Part shown: piece by piece, positions 17,414 through 27,060 of the stretch
Layout of the letters: each line of letters opens with the position of its first letter
Position numbering within the stretch: position 1 is the stretch's first letter
NCBI RefSeq assembly: GCF_002085925.2
Contig: NZ_CP053562.1
Location: forward strand, 2,741,501 to 2,805,500
Source of the DNA: Thioclava electrotropha
GTDB lineage: Bacteria; Pseudomonadota; Alphaproteobacteria; Rhodobacterales; Rhodobacteraceae
Length of the DNA: 64,000 nt
Direction of reading: 5' to 3'
Notes under the pieces: model-generated
The model's input: the letters and a program-made list of their open reading frames with translations, nothing else
Databases searched by the model: none
What the model was told of the DNA's origin: nothing
Made by a program: the position numbers and the translations under genes

Positions 17414-17812
17414 TCAGTCTTCGTCTTTGGAAGTCCCGTCGCGATTGGCGCGCAGTTTCGGCGCGCGGCCTTCCGGCGCATCGGCGAGAAGCGCGCGGCG
17501 CTTGGCCTCGGGCGCGTCCTCGTCATTGGCCGCATCCTCGGGATCGGGATGCGCGCCGACCGCGCGCGCCGGATCGGCGCTGGTGGGACGGCGGAAGACG
17601 AGCAGGTTGTGATAGACCGTGGATTTGCCGGTCAGGCCGGTGCGCTCTTCCGCGGGCAGGGTCTCTGCGCGCAGGTATTCCCAGCCGCGCGTGGCCATCT
17701 CATTCATCACGCCCGAGAGCGCATGGGCGAAGCGGTCCGCGCCGGATTTCAGGCCGCGCTCCTTGTCGCCGCGCGCGGGCGCCGGGATGACCTTGTATTC
17801 GTAATGCTGCAT
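17414..17812 (-). CDS. DUF4177-type small protein
   Basis: Protein of 132 residues. Its first 75 residues ([12 protein letters not shown], then [20 protein letters not shown] and [12 protein letters not shown]) match the DUF4177 pattern; the rest is a charged low-complexity tail rich in D, E, A and P. Function unknown. The ATG at 17812 is chosen because the family domain begins exactly there; the frame extends upstream to 18112 but overlaps the cobS start. Divergent from cobS. Confidence 0.68.
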   Translation of the reverse strand: MQHYEYKVIPAPARGDKERGLKSGADRFAHALSGVMNEMATRGWEYLRAETLPAEERTGLTGKSTVYHNLLVFRRPTSADPARAVGAHPDPEDAANDEDAPEAKRRALLADAPEGRAPKLRANRDGTSKDED

Positions 17813-17987
17813 GATGCACCTCAAGCTTTGCGGCCTTTCTAGCGGATGGCGGGTCCGGGTCAACTCAAACCAAGCCACGCTGGCGGGAACGGGCCGATTG
17901 CAGCCTCGCGCATCACGCGTCATCGCCCCCTTGCACGCCTGCGCGCGATGGTTCACAAATCGACCCAACCACGAAAGGACGTCCGCG

Positions 17988-18959
17988 ATGCTCGACCAGA
18001 CCGCCAAGCCCACTGAAGAAATCGACCTGCGCGAGGTGTTCGGCCTCGATTCCGACATGAAGGTCAAAGGGTTTGCAGAGCGCACCGACCGCGTGCCGGA
18101 GATCGACTCCACCTACAAATTCGACCCCGACACCACGATGGCGATCCTCGCGGGCTTTGCCTACAATCGCCGCGTGATGATCCAGGGCTATCACGGCACC
18201 GGCAAATCGACGCATATCGAGCAAGTCGCCGCCCGCCTGAACTGGCCCTGTGTGCGCGTCAATCTCGACAGCCACGTGAGCCGGATCGACCTGATCGGCA
18301 AGGACGCGATCAAGCTGGTCGATGGCAAGCAGGTCACCGTGTTCCACGAAGGCATCCTGCCCTGGGCGCTGCGCAACCCGACCGCGATTGTCTTCGACGA
18401 ATACGATGCGGGCCGCGCCGACGTGATGTTCGTGATCCAGCGCGTGCTGGAGGCCGACGGCAAGCTGACGCTGCTCGACCAGAACGAAGTGATCACGCCG
18501 AACCCCTATTTCCGCCTGTTCGCGACCTCGAACACGGTGGGTCTGGGCGACACGACCGGCCTCTACCACGGCACCCAGCAGATCAACCAAGGTCAGATGG
18601 ACCGCTGGTCGCTGGTCTCGACGCTGAACTATCTCAGCCATGACGCCGAGGTCGCGATCGTTCTGTCGAAGAACCCGCAATACAACACCGAGGCCGGGCG
18701 CAAGACGATCAGCCAGATGGTGACCGTGGCCGATCTCAGCCGGACCGCCTTCATGAATGGTGATCTCTCGACAGTGATGTCGCCGCGCACGGTGATCGCC
18801 TGGGCACAGAACGCGCGCATCTTCGGCAATATCGGCTATGCGTTCCGTCTGAGCTTCCTGAACAAGTGCGACGAGCTGGAGCGCCAGACCGTGGCCGAGT
18901 TCTACCAGCGCCTCTTCGACGAGGAACTGCCGGAATCGGCGGCGGCTATCGCCTCGTGA
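17988..18959 (+). CDS. cobS: Cobaltochelatase subunit CobS
   Basis: AAA+ subunit (323 residues) of the aerobic cobaltochelatase that inserts cobalt into hydrogenobyrinate a,c-diamide in B12 synthesis. Walker A is GYHGTGKST (67-75), Walker B is [11 protein letters not shown] near 136, and the sensor-1 region is [12 protein letters not shown]. The ATG at 17988 follows GAAAGGA. Its partner CobT is encoded 1.55 kb downstream. The GTG of the next gene overlaps its stop. Confidence 0.93.
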   Translation: MLDQTAKPTEEIDLREVFGLDSDMKVKGFAERTDRVPEIDSTYKFDPDTTMAILAGFAYNRRVMIQGYHGTGKSTHIEQVAARLNWPCVRVNLDSHVSRIDLIGKDAIKLVDGKQVTVFHEGILPWALRNPTAIVFDEYDAGRADVMFVIQRVLEADGKLTLLDQNEVITPNPYFRLFATSNTVGLGDTTGLYHGTQQINQGQMDRWSLVSTLNYLSHDAEVAIVLSKNPQYNTEAGRKTISQMVTVADLSRTAFMNGDLSTVMSPRTVIAWAQNARIFGNIGYAFRLSFLNKCDELERQTVAEFYQRLFDEELPESAAAIAS

Positions 18960-19543
18960 TCCCGCGCCTCGCGATCCGGGGCGCGCTCCTCGCGGCGCTG
19001 CTGCCCTTCGCGGCGGCAGCCCAAGAGGCGCCCAAGGATGGCGAGATTTTCGCGGCCCTTACCGGGGATTGGAACGGCGACGGCACGCAGGATGCGGCGA
19101 TGCTGGTGCAGAACGGTGCGGATGCGGCCGATCTGGTGATCTATCTCGGCGATCCGACCTTCGGGCTGAAACGCGAGATGACGATCGAACGGGTGGTCTT
19201 TTCGGGCCAGATGGGCGGGCAGACGCCCGCGCTCGAGCCGCTCTCCGACAGCGCGTTCAAGCTGCATTCCGAACAGATCGGGATCGGGCGCACCCCGTGG
19301 GAGAGCGCCTATTCCATCGCGTGGCGCAATGGCGGCTTCGTCGTCTCGGGCTACAGCTACCGCTATTACGACCGGATCGATCCCGAGGATACCGGCACTT
19401 GCGACGTGAACCTGCTCAATGGCGATTACGTCATGACGCGGCGCGGACAGACCGCGAAAGGCTCGCAGGATCGCCGCGCCTTCCCGCTCAGTACGCTGCA
19501 CGCGGACTGGATGCCGATGATCTGCACCGGGCTTTTCCAGTAA
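18956..19543 (+). CDS. Secreted hypothetical protein (FG-GAP-like DWNGDG motif)
   Basis: Protein of 195 residues starting at GTG 18956, which overlaps the cobS stop (GTGA). A signal peptide ([19 protein letters not shown]) is followed by [17 protein letters not shown], a calcium-loop-like sequence seen in FG-GAP/VCBS repeats, and later by [25 protein letters not shown]. Two cysteines could form a disulfide. Not recognised as a named family. Translational coupling suggests co-expression with cobS, but there is no obvious link to cobalamin. Confidence 0.7.
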   Translation: MIPRLAIRGALLAALLPFAAAAQEAPKDGEIFAALTGDWNGDGTQDAAMLVQNGADAADLVIYLGDPTFGLKREMTIERVVFSGQMGGQTPALEPLSDSAFKLHSEQIGIGRTPWESAYSIAWRNGGFVVSGYSYRYYDRIDPEDTGTCDVNLLNGDYVMTRRGQTAKGSQDRRAFPLSTLHADWMPMICTGLFQ

Positions 19544-19567
19544 CTTCGGTCGCGCTAAGCCGCGCAT

Positions 19568-19593
19568 AAAAACGCCCGGCGCTGAGGCCGGGC
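19568..19593 (-). terminator. Rho-independent terminator of the FMN reductase gene
   Basis: Stem GCCCGGC/GCCGGGC (19574-19580 and 19587-19593). On the minus strand it is followed by five T residues (19568-19572), placed 43 bp after the reductase stop. It may also stop plus-strand readthrough. Confidence 0.65.
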
Positions 19594-19635
19594 AAACTCG
19601 TTACTCTACTACTACGGCAGACCGGACCTTTTGGA

Positions 19636-20235
19636 TCACGCGGCCTGACGATTTTCTGTCTCGCTTTTGGCCAACTTGGCGGCCTGACCCCAAAAGGCCA
19701 TGTCGTCGAGCAGCGTCTTCACCGGACCGTCCAGATGGTCACCCAGTTCCGCTATCGGCGTGCCTTGCGCAGCTTTCACGAAATCCGCACCGCCGATGCT
19801 GACCGCGCCCGCGACCGGGACCATGCCGAAATTGATCGCGACGAGCCGCAGATGCTCGACCGCGCGGGCAGCGCCCACGCCGCCATAGCCCACGGTGCCC
19901 AGCGGCTTGCGGCGCCAGCCTTCGAACGCATAATCGAAAGCGTTCTTGATCGTGGCGGGGATCGAGTGGTTATACTCCGCCGTCACCACGATGAACCCGT
20001 CGAATTCCTTGAGCTTTTCGCCCCAAGCCTGCGCCTTCTCGCTGGTCACGGGCTTCGCTGCAGGCGGAGCCACCTCGTCGAAGAAGGGCAGCGCGGCTTC
20101 GCGCAGATCCAGAACCTCGTAGCGCATGTCGTCGCGCGCATCGATCTTGGTTTCGAACCATTCGAGTGCGCGGTCAGCGAAGCGCCCTTCGCGCGTCGTG
20201 CCGACGATCAGGCCGATGTTCAAAGTCTCGCTCAT
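19636..20235 (-). CDS. NADPH-dependent FMN reductase
   Basis: Flavodoxin-like flavoenzyme of 199 residues. The N-terminus LNIGLIVGTTREGRFADRALEWF supplies the FMN phosphate loop, and FIVVTAEYNHSIPATIKNAFDYAF is the family signature around the second flavin contact, followed by GTVGYGGVGAARAVEHLR. Likely reduces quinones, azo compounds or chromate using NADPH. The ATG at 20235 has GAAAGGAG upstream. It is inserted on the opposite strand between cobS and cobT. Confidence 0.88.
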   Translation of the reverse strand: MSETLNIGLIVGTTREGRFADRALEWFETKIDARDDMRYEVLDLREAALPFFDEVAPPAAKPVTSEKAQAWGEKLKEFDGFIVVTAEYNHSIPATIKNAFDYAFEGWRRKPLGTVGYGGVGAARAVEHLRLVAINFGMVPVAGAVSIGGADFVKAAQGTPIAELGDHLDGPVKTLLDDMAFWGQAAKLAKSETENRQAA

Positions 20236-20513
20236 GTCGAACTCCTTTCGGGTATGTCGTCCGGTGTGTCGCACGGGGCCCTCGATTGGGGAAGTCGGGC
20301 CAGCGGGGGAGGCGTGCGTCTCGTGTTCAACTCTACGTAAGCCCTGTTTGAGCCCATCCAACCCGTCCGCTATGTGCACAGGTGAACGGATGCCGCGCGC
20401 CAGCAGCGGGAACTTTCCCAGCCCCCGCCCCGCTCAAATCGGGCCGATCTGCTGCGCGCGTCTCGCGCGATCGGCTCTTGCGGGCGGACGCGCGCGATGC
20501 TTTATCTGAGGCT

Positions 20514-22391
20514 ATGAGCAAGCCTTCCGACAACCCCGCGGATCCCTTCAAAAAGGCGCTGGCCGAGGCCACCAAGACGATGGCCGACGCGCCCGATATG
20601 ACGGTGAGCTATTCGGTCGACCCTTCGGGTATGACCGCCGACACGATGCGCCTGCCGCAGGTTTCGCGCCGGATGACGCGCGACGAGGTTCTGCTGGCGC
20701 GCGGCACGGCCGATGCGATGGCGATGCGCCGCCGCCACCACGATGCCGCGATCGACAGCCGCTATGCGCCCTCGGGCGATCTGGCGAGCGCGATCTACGA
20801 GGCGATGGAGACCGCGCGCTGCGAAGCCTTGGGCGCGCGCGACATGCCGGGCACGCTGTCGAATATCGACGCCAAGATCGCCCATGAGGCCGAACGCAAG
20901 GGCTATGCCCAGATCCGCGCCCCCGAAGAGGCACCGCTCTCGGTCGCCGCGGGCTATTTCGTGCGCGAACTGGCGACGGGCCGGAAACTGCCGCCCGGCG
21001 CAGATAACGTGCTCGACCTGTGGCGCCCCTTCATCGAGCAATCGGCGGGCGACGATCTGGAGAACGTCAACCACGTCCTCGCGGATCAGGCTGCCTTCGC
21101 ACGTCTTACCCGCAAGGTGATCGCCGATCTCGGCTATGCCGATCAGCTGGGCGACGATCCCGACGAGGATATGGGCGACGAGGCCGAGGACGAACAGGAA
21201 GAAAACGCCGACGAGGAACAGGGCGAAAATCAGGCCCGCGACGAGCAGGAGGACGACGAGGCCGAGGCCACGCCGGAATCCAGCCAGGAAGCGCAGGACG
21301 ACCAGACCCAGACCTCCGTCAGCTCCGACGACCTCGCCGATCAGGAAATGAGCGACGAGATGGACATGCCGCAGGCGGATGCGCCGCTGGAGCCGCCGCC
21401 GCCCCCGCCGCATTCGCAGGCCGATCCGAATTACGCCGTCTACACGACCGAATTCGACGAGGAGATTGCCGCCGAGGACTTGGCCGAACCGGCCGAGCTG
21501 GAGCGTCTGCGCCTCTATCTCGACCAGCAGCTCGACCCGCTGAAAGGCGCGGTCTCGCGGCTCGCCAACAAGCTGCAACGCCGTCTGCAGGCGCAGCAGA
21601 ACCGGTCTTGGGAATTCGACCGCGAGGAAGGGATGCTCGATGCGGGCCGCCTCGCCCGTGTCGTCGCGAACCCGACGACGCCGCTCAGCTTCAAGGTCGA
21701 GAAGGATACCGAATTCCGCGACACGGTGGTGACGCTGCTACTGGATAATTCCGGCTCGATGCGGGGCCGCCCGATCTCGATCGCGGCGATTTGCGCCGAC
21801 GTGCTCGCCCGCACGCTGGAGCGCTGCGACGTGAAGGTCGAGATTCTCGGCTTCACCACCCGCGCTTGGAAAGGTGGACAATCGCGCGAGAAATGGCTCG
21901 CCGATGGCCGCCCGCAAAGCCCCGGTCGCCTCAACGACCTGCGCCACATCATCTACAAGCGGGCCGACGCGCCGATGCGCCGGACGCGGGCCAATCTGGG
22001 CCTGATGATGAAGGAAGGGCTGCTGAAGGAAAACATCGACGGCGAGGCGCTGGAATGGGCGCATCGCCGGATGCTCGCCCGCACCGAGCAGCGCAAGATC
22101 CTGATGGTGATCTCGGACGGCGCGCCGGTGGACGACTCGACGCTGTCGGTGAACCCCGCGATCTATCTGGAAAAACACTTGCGCGACGTGATCGCGATGG
22201 TGGAACGCCGCCGCGCGGTGGAGCTGATCGCCATCGGCATCGGCCATGACGTGACGCGCTATTACCAGCACGCGGTGACGATCACCGATGTGGAGCAACT
22301 GGCAGGCGCCATGACCGAGCAGCTCGCCTCCCTCTTCGACAGCGATCCGCGGGCCCGCGCCCGCTTCCTCGGGATCAAGAAGGCTATCTAA
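20514..22391 (+). CDS. cobT: Cobaltochelatase subunit CobT
   Basis: Protein of 625 residues that forms the AAA+ ring of cobaltochelatase with CobS. The middle section (about 215-320) is a highly acidic D/E/Q-rich linker, and the C-terminal von Willebrand A domain has the MIDAS motif DNSGS at 411-415, with a TRAW segment and [13 protein letters not shown] further on. The size matches CobT. Start ATG 20514 follows CTGAGG. Its stop (TAA) shares one base with the ATG of the next gene. Confidence 0.92.
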   Translation: MSKPSDNPADPFKKALAEATKTMADAPDMTVSYSVDPSGMTADTMRLPQVSRRMTRDEVLLARGTADAMAMRRRHHDAAIDSRYAPSGDLASAIYEAMETARCEALGARDMPGTLSNIDAKIAHEAERKGYAQIRAPEEAPLSVAAGYFVRELATGRKLPPGADNVLDLWRPFIEQSAGDDLENVNHVLADQAAFARLTRKVIADLGYADQLGDDPDEDMGDEAEDEQEENADEEQGENQARDEQEDDEAEATPESSQEAQDDQTQTSVSSDDLADQEMSDEMDMPQADAPLEPPPPPPHSQADPNYAVYTTEFDEEIAAEDLAEPAELERLRLYLDQQLDPLKGAVSRLANKLQRRLQAQQNRSWEFDREEGMLDAGRLARVVANPTTPLSFKVEKDTEFRDTVVTLLLDNSGSMRGRPISIAAICADVLARTLERCDVKVEILGFTTRAWKGGQSREKWLADGRPQSPGRLNDLRHIIYKRADAPMRRTRANLGLMMKEGLLKENIDGEALEWAHRRMLARTEQRKILMVISDGAPVDDSTLSVNPAIYLEKHLRDVIAMVERRRAVELIAIGIGHDVTRYYQHAVTITDVEQLAGAMTEQLASLFDSDPRARARFLGIKKAI

Positions 22392-24190
22392 TGTTTCAGG
22401 ATTTCTCGGTGCAATCGCGCCCCGAACTGGGCCCGCCCCGGCTGGCGGCGCTGCGCGAAGCCATGTCTGCCGCCGGGCTCGACGGCTTCATCATTCCCCG
22501 CGCCGATGCGCATCAGGGCGAATATGTCGCGCCCTGCGATGCGCGTCTGGGCTGGCTGACCGGCTTCACCGGATCGGCAGGCTTTTGCATCGCCCTGCCC
22601 GAGATCGCGGGCGTCTTCGTCGATGGCCGCTACCGGGTCCAGGTGCGCGCCGAGGTCTCGCTCGACCATTTCACGCCGGTGAACTGGCCCGAGGTGAAGC
22701 CGGCCGAATGGTTGACGGAAAACGCCCATGCCGGCGCCCAGATCGGCTTCGATCCGTGGCTGCACACGAAATCCGAAATCGCGAAAATCCGCGAGGGGCT
22801 GGGCGGCACCGGCATCGCTCTAATCGAGAGCGAGAACCTCGTGGACCGGGTCTGGGAGGACCGCCCTGCCCCACCCGCGGAACCGGCCCGCATTCACCCG
22901 CCGGAATTCGCGGGCGAAACGGCAGCGGAGAAACGCGCCCGTCTGGCCGAGGGCTTGCGCGACGACGATATCGCCGCCGCCGTGCTCACCCTGCCGGATT
23001 CGATCTGCTGGCTTCTCAACATTCGCGGCTCCGACATCCCCCGCAACCCGGTGGTTCAGTCCTTCGCGGTGCTCTTCGACGATGGCGCGGTGAAGCTTTT
23101 TGCGGATGACGCGAAATTCGACGCCGACCTGCGCGCCCATCTGGGTGATGAGGTCTCGATCCTGCCGCCCGACAGCCTGACCGCCGCGCTGGAGGCGATC
23201 GAAGGCCCGGTGCTGGTCGACCCTGACTCTGCACCAGTCGCCATCTCGCTGCTGCTGGCCGATCACGACACCAAGATCCATGAGGCGCGCGATCCCTGCA
23301 TCCTGCCGAAAGCGCGCAAGAACGCCGCAGAGGTCGCAGGCATGGAGGCGGCGCATCTGCGCGACGCCACCGCGATGGTCGAATTCCTGAGCTGGCTCGA
23401 TGCGGAGGCTCCGAAAGGCCAGCTGACCGAGATCGACGTGGTCACCGCGCTCGAGGGCTTCCGCCGCGACACCAACGCGCTGATCGACATCTCCTTCGAG
23501 ACGATCTGCGGCGCGGGTGGCAATGGTGCAATCGTCCATTACCGCGTGAACGAGGACACCAACCGGCCCGTGAAACCGGGTGAGTTGCTGCTGGTGGATT
23601 CGGGCGGCCAATATGTCGACGGCACGACCGACATCACCCGCACCGTCGCCGTGGGCGACGTGCCGGAAGATGCGAAACGCCCCTTCACCCGCGTGCTGCA
23701 AGGCATGATCGCGCTGTCGCGCACGCGCTTCCCGCGCAGCGTGGCAGGCGCCCATCTCGATGCGCTCGCCCGTGCGCCGCTTTGGGCCGAGGGCTGGGAT
23801 TACGATCACGGCACCGGCCATGGCGTCGGCGCTGCGCTCTGCGTGCACGAAGGCCCCGCGCGGATATCGCGCGTCTCGACCCTGCCGCTCGAACCGGGAA
23901 TGATCCTGTCGAACGAGCCGGGCTATTACCGCGAGGGCACATTCGGCATCCGGATCGAGAACCTGATCCTCACCGAAGAGGCTGAGGCCAAGGGCGACAA
24001 TCGCGACCAACTGTCCTTCTCGACGCTGACCTGGGTGCCGATCGACCGCCGCCTGATCGACGTCGATCTGCTCGGCCCCGAGGAGCGCGACTGGCTCAAC
24101 GCCTATCACGCGGAGGTGCTAGAGCGGATCGCGCCGAAGGTCGGCGAGCGCGCCAAGGCTTGGCTGCAAACCGCCTGCGCGCCGCTCTGA
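22391..24190 (+). CDS. Aminopeptidase P family (M24B Xaa-Pro) metallopeptidase
   Basis: Cytoplasmic dimetal peptidase of 599 residues, the long three-domain type: two creatinase-like N domains, then a C-terminal M24 pita-bread domain. Metal ligands are visible in order: Asp in LLLVDSGGQY, Asp in VDGTTDITRT, His in HGTGHGVGAALCVHEGP, Glu in MILSNEPGYYREG, and Glu in FGIRIENL. Removes N-terminal residues before proline. Overlaps cobT by one base (TAATG), so it is probably co-transcribed despite no metabolic link. Confidence 0.92.
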   Translation: MFQDFSVQSRPELGPPRLAALREAMSAAGLDGFIIPRADAHQGEYVAPCDARLGWLTGFTGSAGFCIALPEIAGVFVDGRYRVQVRAEVSLDHFTPVNWPEVKPAEWLTENAHAGAQIGFDPWLHTKSEIAKIREGLGGTGIALIESENLVDRVWEDRPAPPAEPARIHPPEFAGETAAEKRARLAEGLRDDDIAAAVLTLPDSICWLLNIRGSDIPRNPVVQSFAVLFDDGAVKLFADDAKFDADLRAHLGDEVSILPPDSLTAALEAIEGPVLVDPDSAPVAISLLLADHDTKIHEARDPCILPKARKNAAEVAGMEAAHLRDATAMVEFLSWLDAEAPKGQLTEIDVVTALEGFRRDTNALIDISFETICGAGGNGAIVHYRVNEDTNRPVKPGELLLVDSGGQYVDGTTDITRTVAVGDVPEDAKRPFTRVLQGMIALSRTRFPRSVAGAHLDALARAPLWAEGWDYDHGTGHGVGAALCVHEGPARISRVSTLPLEPGMILSNEPGYYREGTFGIRIENLILTEEAEAKGDNRDQLSFSTLTWVPIDRRLIDVDLLGPEERDWLNAYHAEVLERIAPKVGERAKAWLQTACAPL

Positions 24191-24219
24191 AGCGGCGCGC
24201 GTAGTAAGCCGTCGGATGC

Positions 24220-24297
24220 CTCCGGCGGGGATATTTAGGGCAATTGGACGGGAAGCCTGCGCTCTGCTTCCAACTGCTCCAAATATCCCCCGCGGAG
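24220..24297. repeat. Long imperfect inverted repeat with GATATTT/AAATATC core (dispersed element, copy 2)
   Basis: CTCCGGCGGGGATATTT (24220-24236) pairs with AAATATCCCCCGCGGAG (24281-24297). Inner complementary segments CAATTGGA/TCCAACTG and GGAAGC/GCTTCC extend the hairpin. It lies between the convergent aminopeptidase and ackA genes, where it can serve as a bidirectional terminator. Its outer ends match copy 1 at 16411. Confidence 0.6.
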
Positions 24298-24326
24298 CGT
24301 CCCGCAGAGGCCACATGCGCCGTCGC

Positions 24327-25499
24327 CTACAGGTCGAGCACGGCCTTCGCCGCCCGCGCGATGACGATTTCCTCGTTGGTCGGGATCACGAGCACCCGCA
24401 CCGCGCCCGCCCCGATCTCACGCGCATTCTCGGCATTGGCGGCTTGGTCGATCTCGACCCCGAGGAAGCCCAGACCGTCGCAGGCCTGCGCGCGCACGCG
24501 CGCCGAATTCTCTCCGATCCCGCCGGTGAAGACGATCCCGTCCAAGCCGCCCATCGCCGCCGCCATCGCGCCGATCTGACGTTTGATGCGGAAGCAGAAA
24601 TAGTCGATCGCTTCTTTCGCTTTGGGATCGCTTGATCCCTCCAGCGTGCGCATATCGTTGGAGATGCCGGACATGCCCAGAAGCCCGGATTCCTTGTAGA
24701 GCAGCGTCGAGATCTCGGACGCGCTCATCCCCTCCTGATCCATCATGTAGAGCAGGATGCCGGGGTCGAGTTCGCCCGGACGGGTGCCCATCGGCAGCCC
24801 TTCAAGCGCGGAAAACCCCATCGTCGAGGTGACCGACTGGCCGTTCTCGATCGCGCACATCGACGCGCCAGAGCCTAAATGCGCCACGATCATCCGCCCC
24901 TTGTGCAAGTCGGGCTCGGTGCGGGTCAGCTCCCCATTGATGAAGTCGTAGCTCAGCCCGTGAAAGCCGTAGCGGCGCACGCCTTTCTCGTAATATCGGC
25001 GCGGCAGCGCGAAAGTGTCGCTCACGAAGGGATGGCCGCGATGAAAGGCGGTGTCGTAGCAGGCGACCTGCGGCGTGCCGGGGAAGGTGTCGACCGCCGC
25101 ACGCACGCCCGCAAGGTTATGCGGCTGGTGCAGCGGCGCGAAGGGGGCGAGCTTGGCCAGCTCCTTCATCAGCGGTTCGGACAGGGGCTCGGGGGCGGCA
25201 TGGTCGATCCCGCCATGAACGATACGGTGGCCGACCGCGATCACCTCCAGCCCCGGAAAGGCCGCCTGAAACGCCGCAAGCGCGGTGTGGAGCGCCGCCG
25301 CATTGGTCGCGAAATCGTCCGTGGCGGAGGCGGGCAGCGGCAGCGGCGCGCCATCGGGGCCGCTGAGTTTCATCGCCGCCTCGCGCCGTCCGATCCGGTC
25401 GACATGGCCAAGTGCGAGCGTCTCCAGATTTCCCGAGAACAGCCCCAGTTTCAGCGAGGACGAGCCGGAATTCAGTGTCAGGATCGCGCGGGTTGTCAT
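24327..25499 (-). CDS. ackA: Acetate kinase
   Basis: Enzyme of 390 residues that interconverts acetyl phosphate plus ADP with acetate plus ATP. It has the ASKHA fold motifs ILTLNSGSSSLKLGLF at the N-terminus, HRIVHGG, CYDTAFHRGHP, RYGFHGLSY, MIVAHLGSGASMCAIENGQSVTSTMGFSALEGLPMGTRPGELDPG and FTGGIGENSARVR. Its ATG overlaps the stop of the upstream phosphotransacetylase fusion gene by 4 nt, so the two form a pta-ackA operon. Confidence 0.95.
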   Translation of the reverse strand: MTTRAILTLNSGSSSLKLGLFSGNLETLALGHVDRIGRREAAMKLSGPDGAPLPLPASATDDFATNAAALHTALAAFQAAFPGLEVIAVGHRIVHGGIDHAAPEPLSEPLMKELAKLAPFAPLHQPHNLAGVRAAVDTFPGTPQVACYDTAFHRGHPFVSDTFALPRRYYEKGVRRYGFHGLSYDFINGELTRTEPDLHKGRMIVAHLGSGASMCAIENGQSVTSTMGFSALEGLPMGTRPGELDPGILLYMMDQEGMSASEISTLLYKESGLLGMSGISNDMRTLEGSSDPKAKEAIDYFCFRIKRQIGAMAAAMGGLDGIVFTGGIGENSARVRAQACDGLGFLGVEIDQAANAENAREIGAGAVRVLVIPTNEEIVIARAAKAVLDL

Positions 25500-26884
25500 G
25501 CGCGCTCTCCGAGGGTGCGGTGGTAGTGGATCGAAGCCACGGCGGCGGAGGCCAGCCGCGCCATCCCGCTATCGGAGCGCGAGTTCAGGATGACCGGCAC
25601 CTTCGCGCCCAGCATCAGCCCCGCCCCTTCCGCGTGGGAGATATAGGCGAGCTGCTTGGCCAGCATATTCGCGGAATCGATCCCGGGTGCGACCAGCACC
25701 TCGGCCCGGCCTGCCACGGCCGAGCGGATGCCCTTGGTGCGCGCGGCGGCCAGATCGACGGCATTGTCCATCGCGAGCGGCCCATCGACCTCGCCCCCGG
25801 TGATCTGCCCGCGCTCTGCCATCTTCGACAGAAGCGCCGCATCGAGGGACGACGGGATCGCGGGCGTCACGGTCTCGACCGCCGACAGCACGCCGACTTT
25901 CGGCACCTCGATCCCGATCGAGATCGCCACGTCGATCGCGTTTTGCACGATATGCACCTTGGTCTCGAGATCGGGGGCGATATTGATCGCGGCGTCGGTG
26001 ACGATCAGCGGATGCACGACACCGGGCACATCCATCACGAAGACATGGGTGAAGCGTTTGCCGATCCGCAGCCCCGTCGCCTTGTCGAGCATCGGCTTCA
26101 GCAGCGCATCGGTATGCAGATGGCCCTTCATAACCGCGCCCGCGCGGCCCTCGTTGACCAGCTGCACCGCCATGCGCGCGGCATCGCGGGGGTGCTCTGC
26201 GGGCAGGATCTCGAACTTGGTCACGTCGCGGCCCAGCTCCTTCGCGACGGACATGATCTTTTCGGGATGGCCGATCAGCAGCGGCTCGATCAGGTGATGT
26301 TCGGCGGCGAGGAGCGCACCGTCGAGCGACACCGGCTCTTCGGGACAGACGACCGCGGTGACCAGATCGGGCAGCGGCTCGGCCTTCTCCAGCAGTTTCT
26401 CGAAATGGCGATGGCGCTGCGAGATCAGGCCCGGCACTTCGAGCGCATCGAATTTTAGATGCTTCTGCGGGGCGTGGACCTCGGCCTCGCCCTCGACGAT
26501 CAGCGCGTCATCGCCCACGCGGCGCACTTCCGTCTTCATCCGCAAGAGATCGCCGGGCAGCTTCTCGAGCACCTCGACGCGGGCGCAAAGCTCCTGCCCG
26601 GCGGCCGCGAGATCGTGGAAGCGCAGGCTTTGCGAGCGGTAGAGCGTACCCGGCCCCGGCAGCAGGTTGCCCAGCACGGCGGTGATCAGCGAAGCCACGA
26701 ACATGCCCGGCGCATAGGCCTCCTTCTGGCCGTCGCCATCGCCGTCCTCGGCCTCCAGATGAACCGGGTTGTGATTGCCCGAGGCCGCCGCGAAAACGTA
26801 GAAATCATCGGCCGTGCACAGCCGCTTCAACTCCGCCGATTGACCGACCTCGATCTCGTCCCATTTCCGGCTCTCGAACATCAT
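25496..26884 (-). CDS. MaoC-like hydratase domain fused to phosphate acetyl/butyryltransferase
   Basis: Two-domain protein of 462 residues. Residues 1 to about 140 form a hot-dog MaoC-like domain (FYVFAAASGNHNPVH and APGMFVASLITAVLGNLLPGPGT carry the hydratase Asn/His-type motif). The rest is a PTA/PTB domain (PDLVTAVVCPEEPVSLDGALLAAEH, KGHLHTDALL, GVLSAVETVTPAIPSSLDAALLSKMAERGQITGG). It probably makes acetyl-CoA or acetyl phosphate for the coupled AckA. The fused architecture is usually annotated as bifunctional enoyl-CoA hydratase/phosphate acetyltransferase; whether the hydratase is active is unknown. ATG 26884 follows AAGGAG. Confidence 0.88.
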   Translation of the reverse strand: MMFESRKWDEIEVGQSAELKRLCTADDFYVFAAASGNHNPVHLEAEDGDGDGQKEAYAPGMFVASLITAVLGNLLPGPGTLYRSQSLRFHDLAAAGQELCARVEVLEKLPGDLLRMKTEVRRVGDDALIVEGEAEVHAPQKHLKFDALEVPGLISQRHRHFEKLLEKAEPLPDLVTAVVCPEEPVSLDGALLAAEHHLIEPLLIGHPEKIMSVAKELGRDVTKFEILPAEHPRDAARMAVQLVNEGRAGAVMKGHLHTDALLKPMLDKATGLRIGKRFTHVFVMDVPGVVHPLIVTDAAINIAPDLETKVHIVQNAIDVAISIGIEVPKVGVLSAVETVTPAIPSSLDAALLSKMAERGQITGGEVDGPLAMDNAVDLAAARTKGIRSAVAGRAEVLVAPGIDSANMLAKQLAYISHAEGAGLMLGAKVPVILNSRSDSGMARLASAAVASIHYHRTLGERA

Positions 26885-27060
26885 GGCGCGCTCCTTCATT
26901 TTGCCTGCCGCGCAAGTCTGACGGACCCGCGCGCTGCTAGCTAGGCAGAGATTCGCGACAAATCCTTGATCCGAGACAAAAACCGCCGACAAACCGCAGG
27001 AACCCTTTCACTCGCGCGCGGCTGAGCCTAAAGCTTGGGCACCACAAGACGGAGGCGGGC

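Noticed and set aside
25496..26884. MaoC-PTA/ackA as part of the taurine pathway (Xsc-Pta route)
   Set aside because: It is 10 kb away, lacks xsc beside it and has no CTGGCCC pair upstream; general acetate metabolism is the simpler reading.
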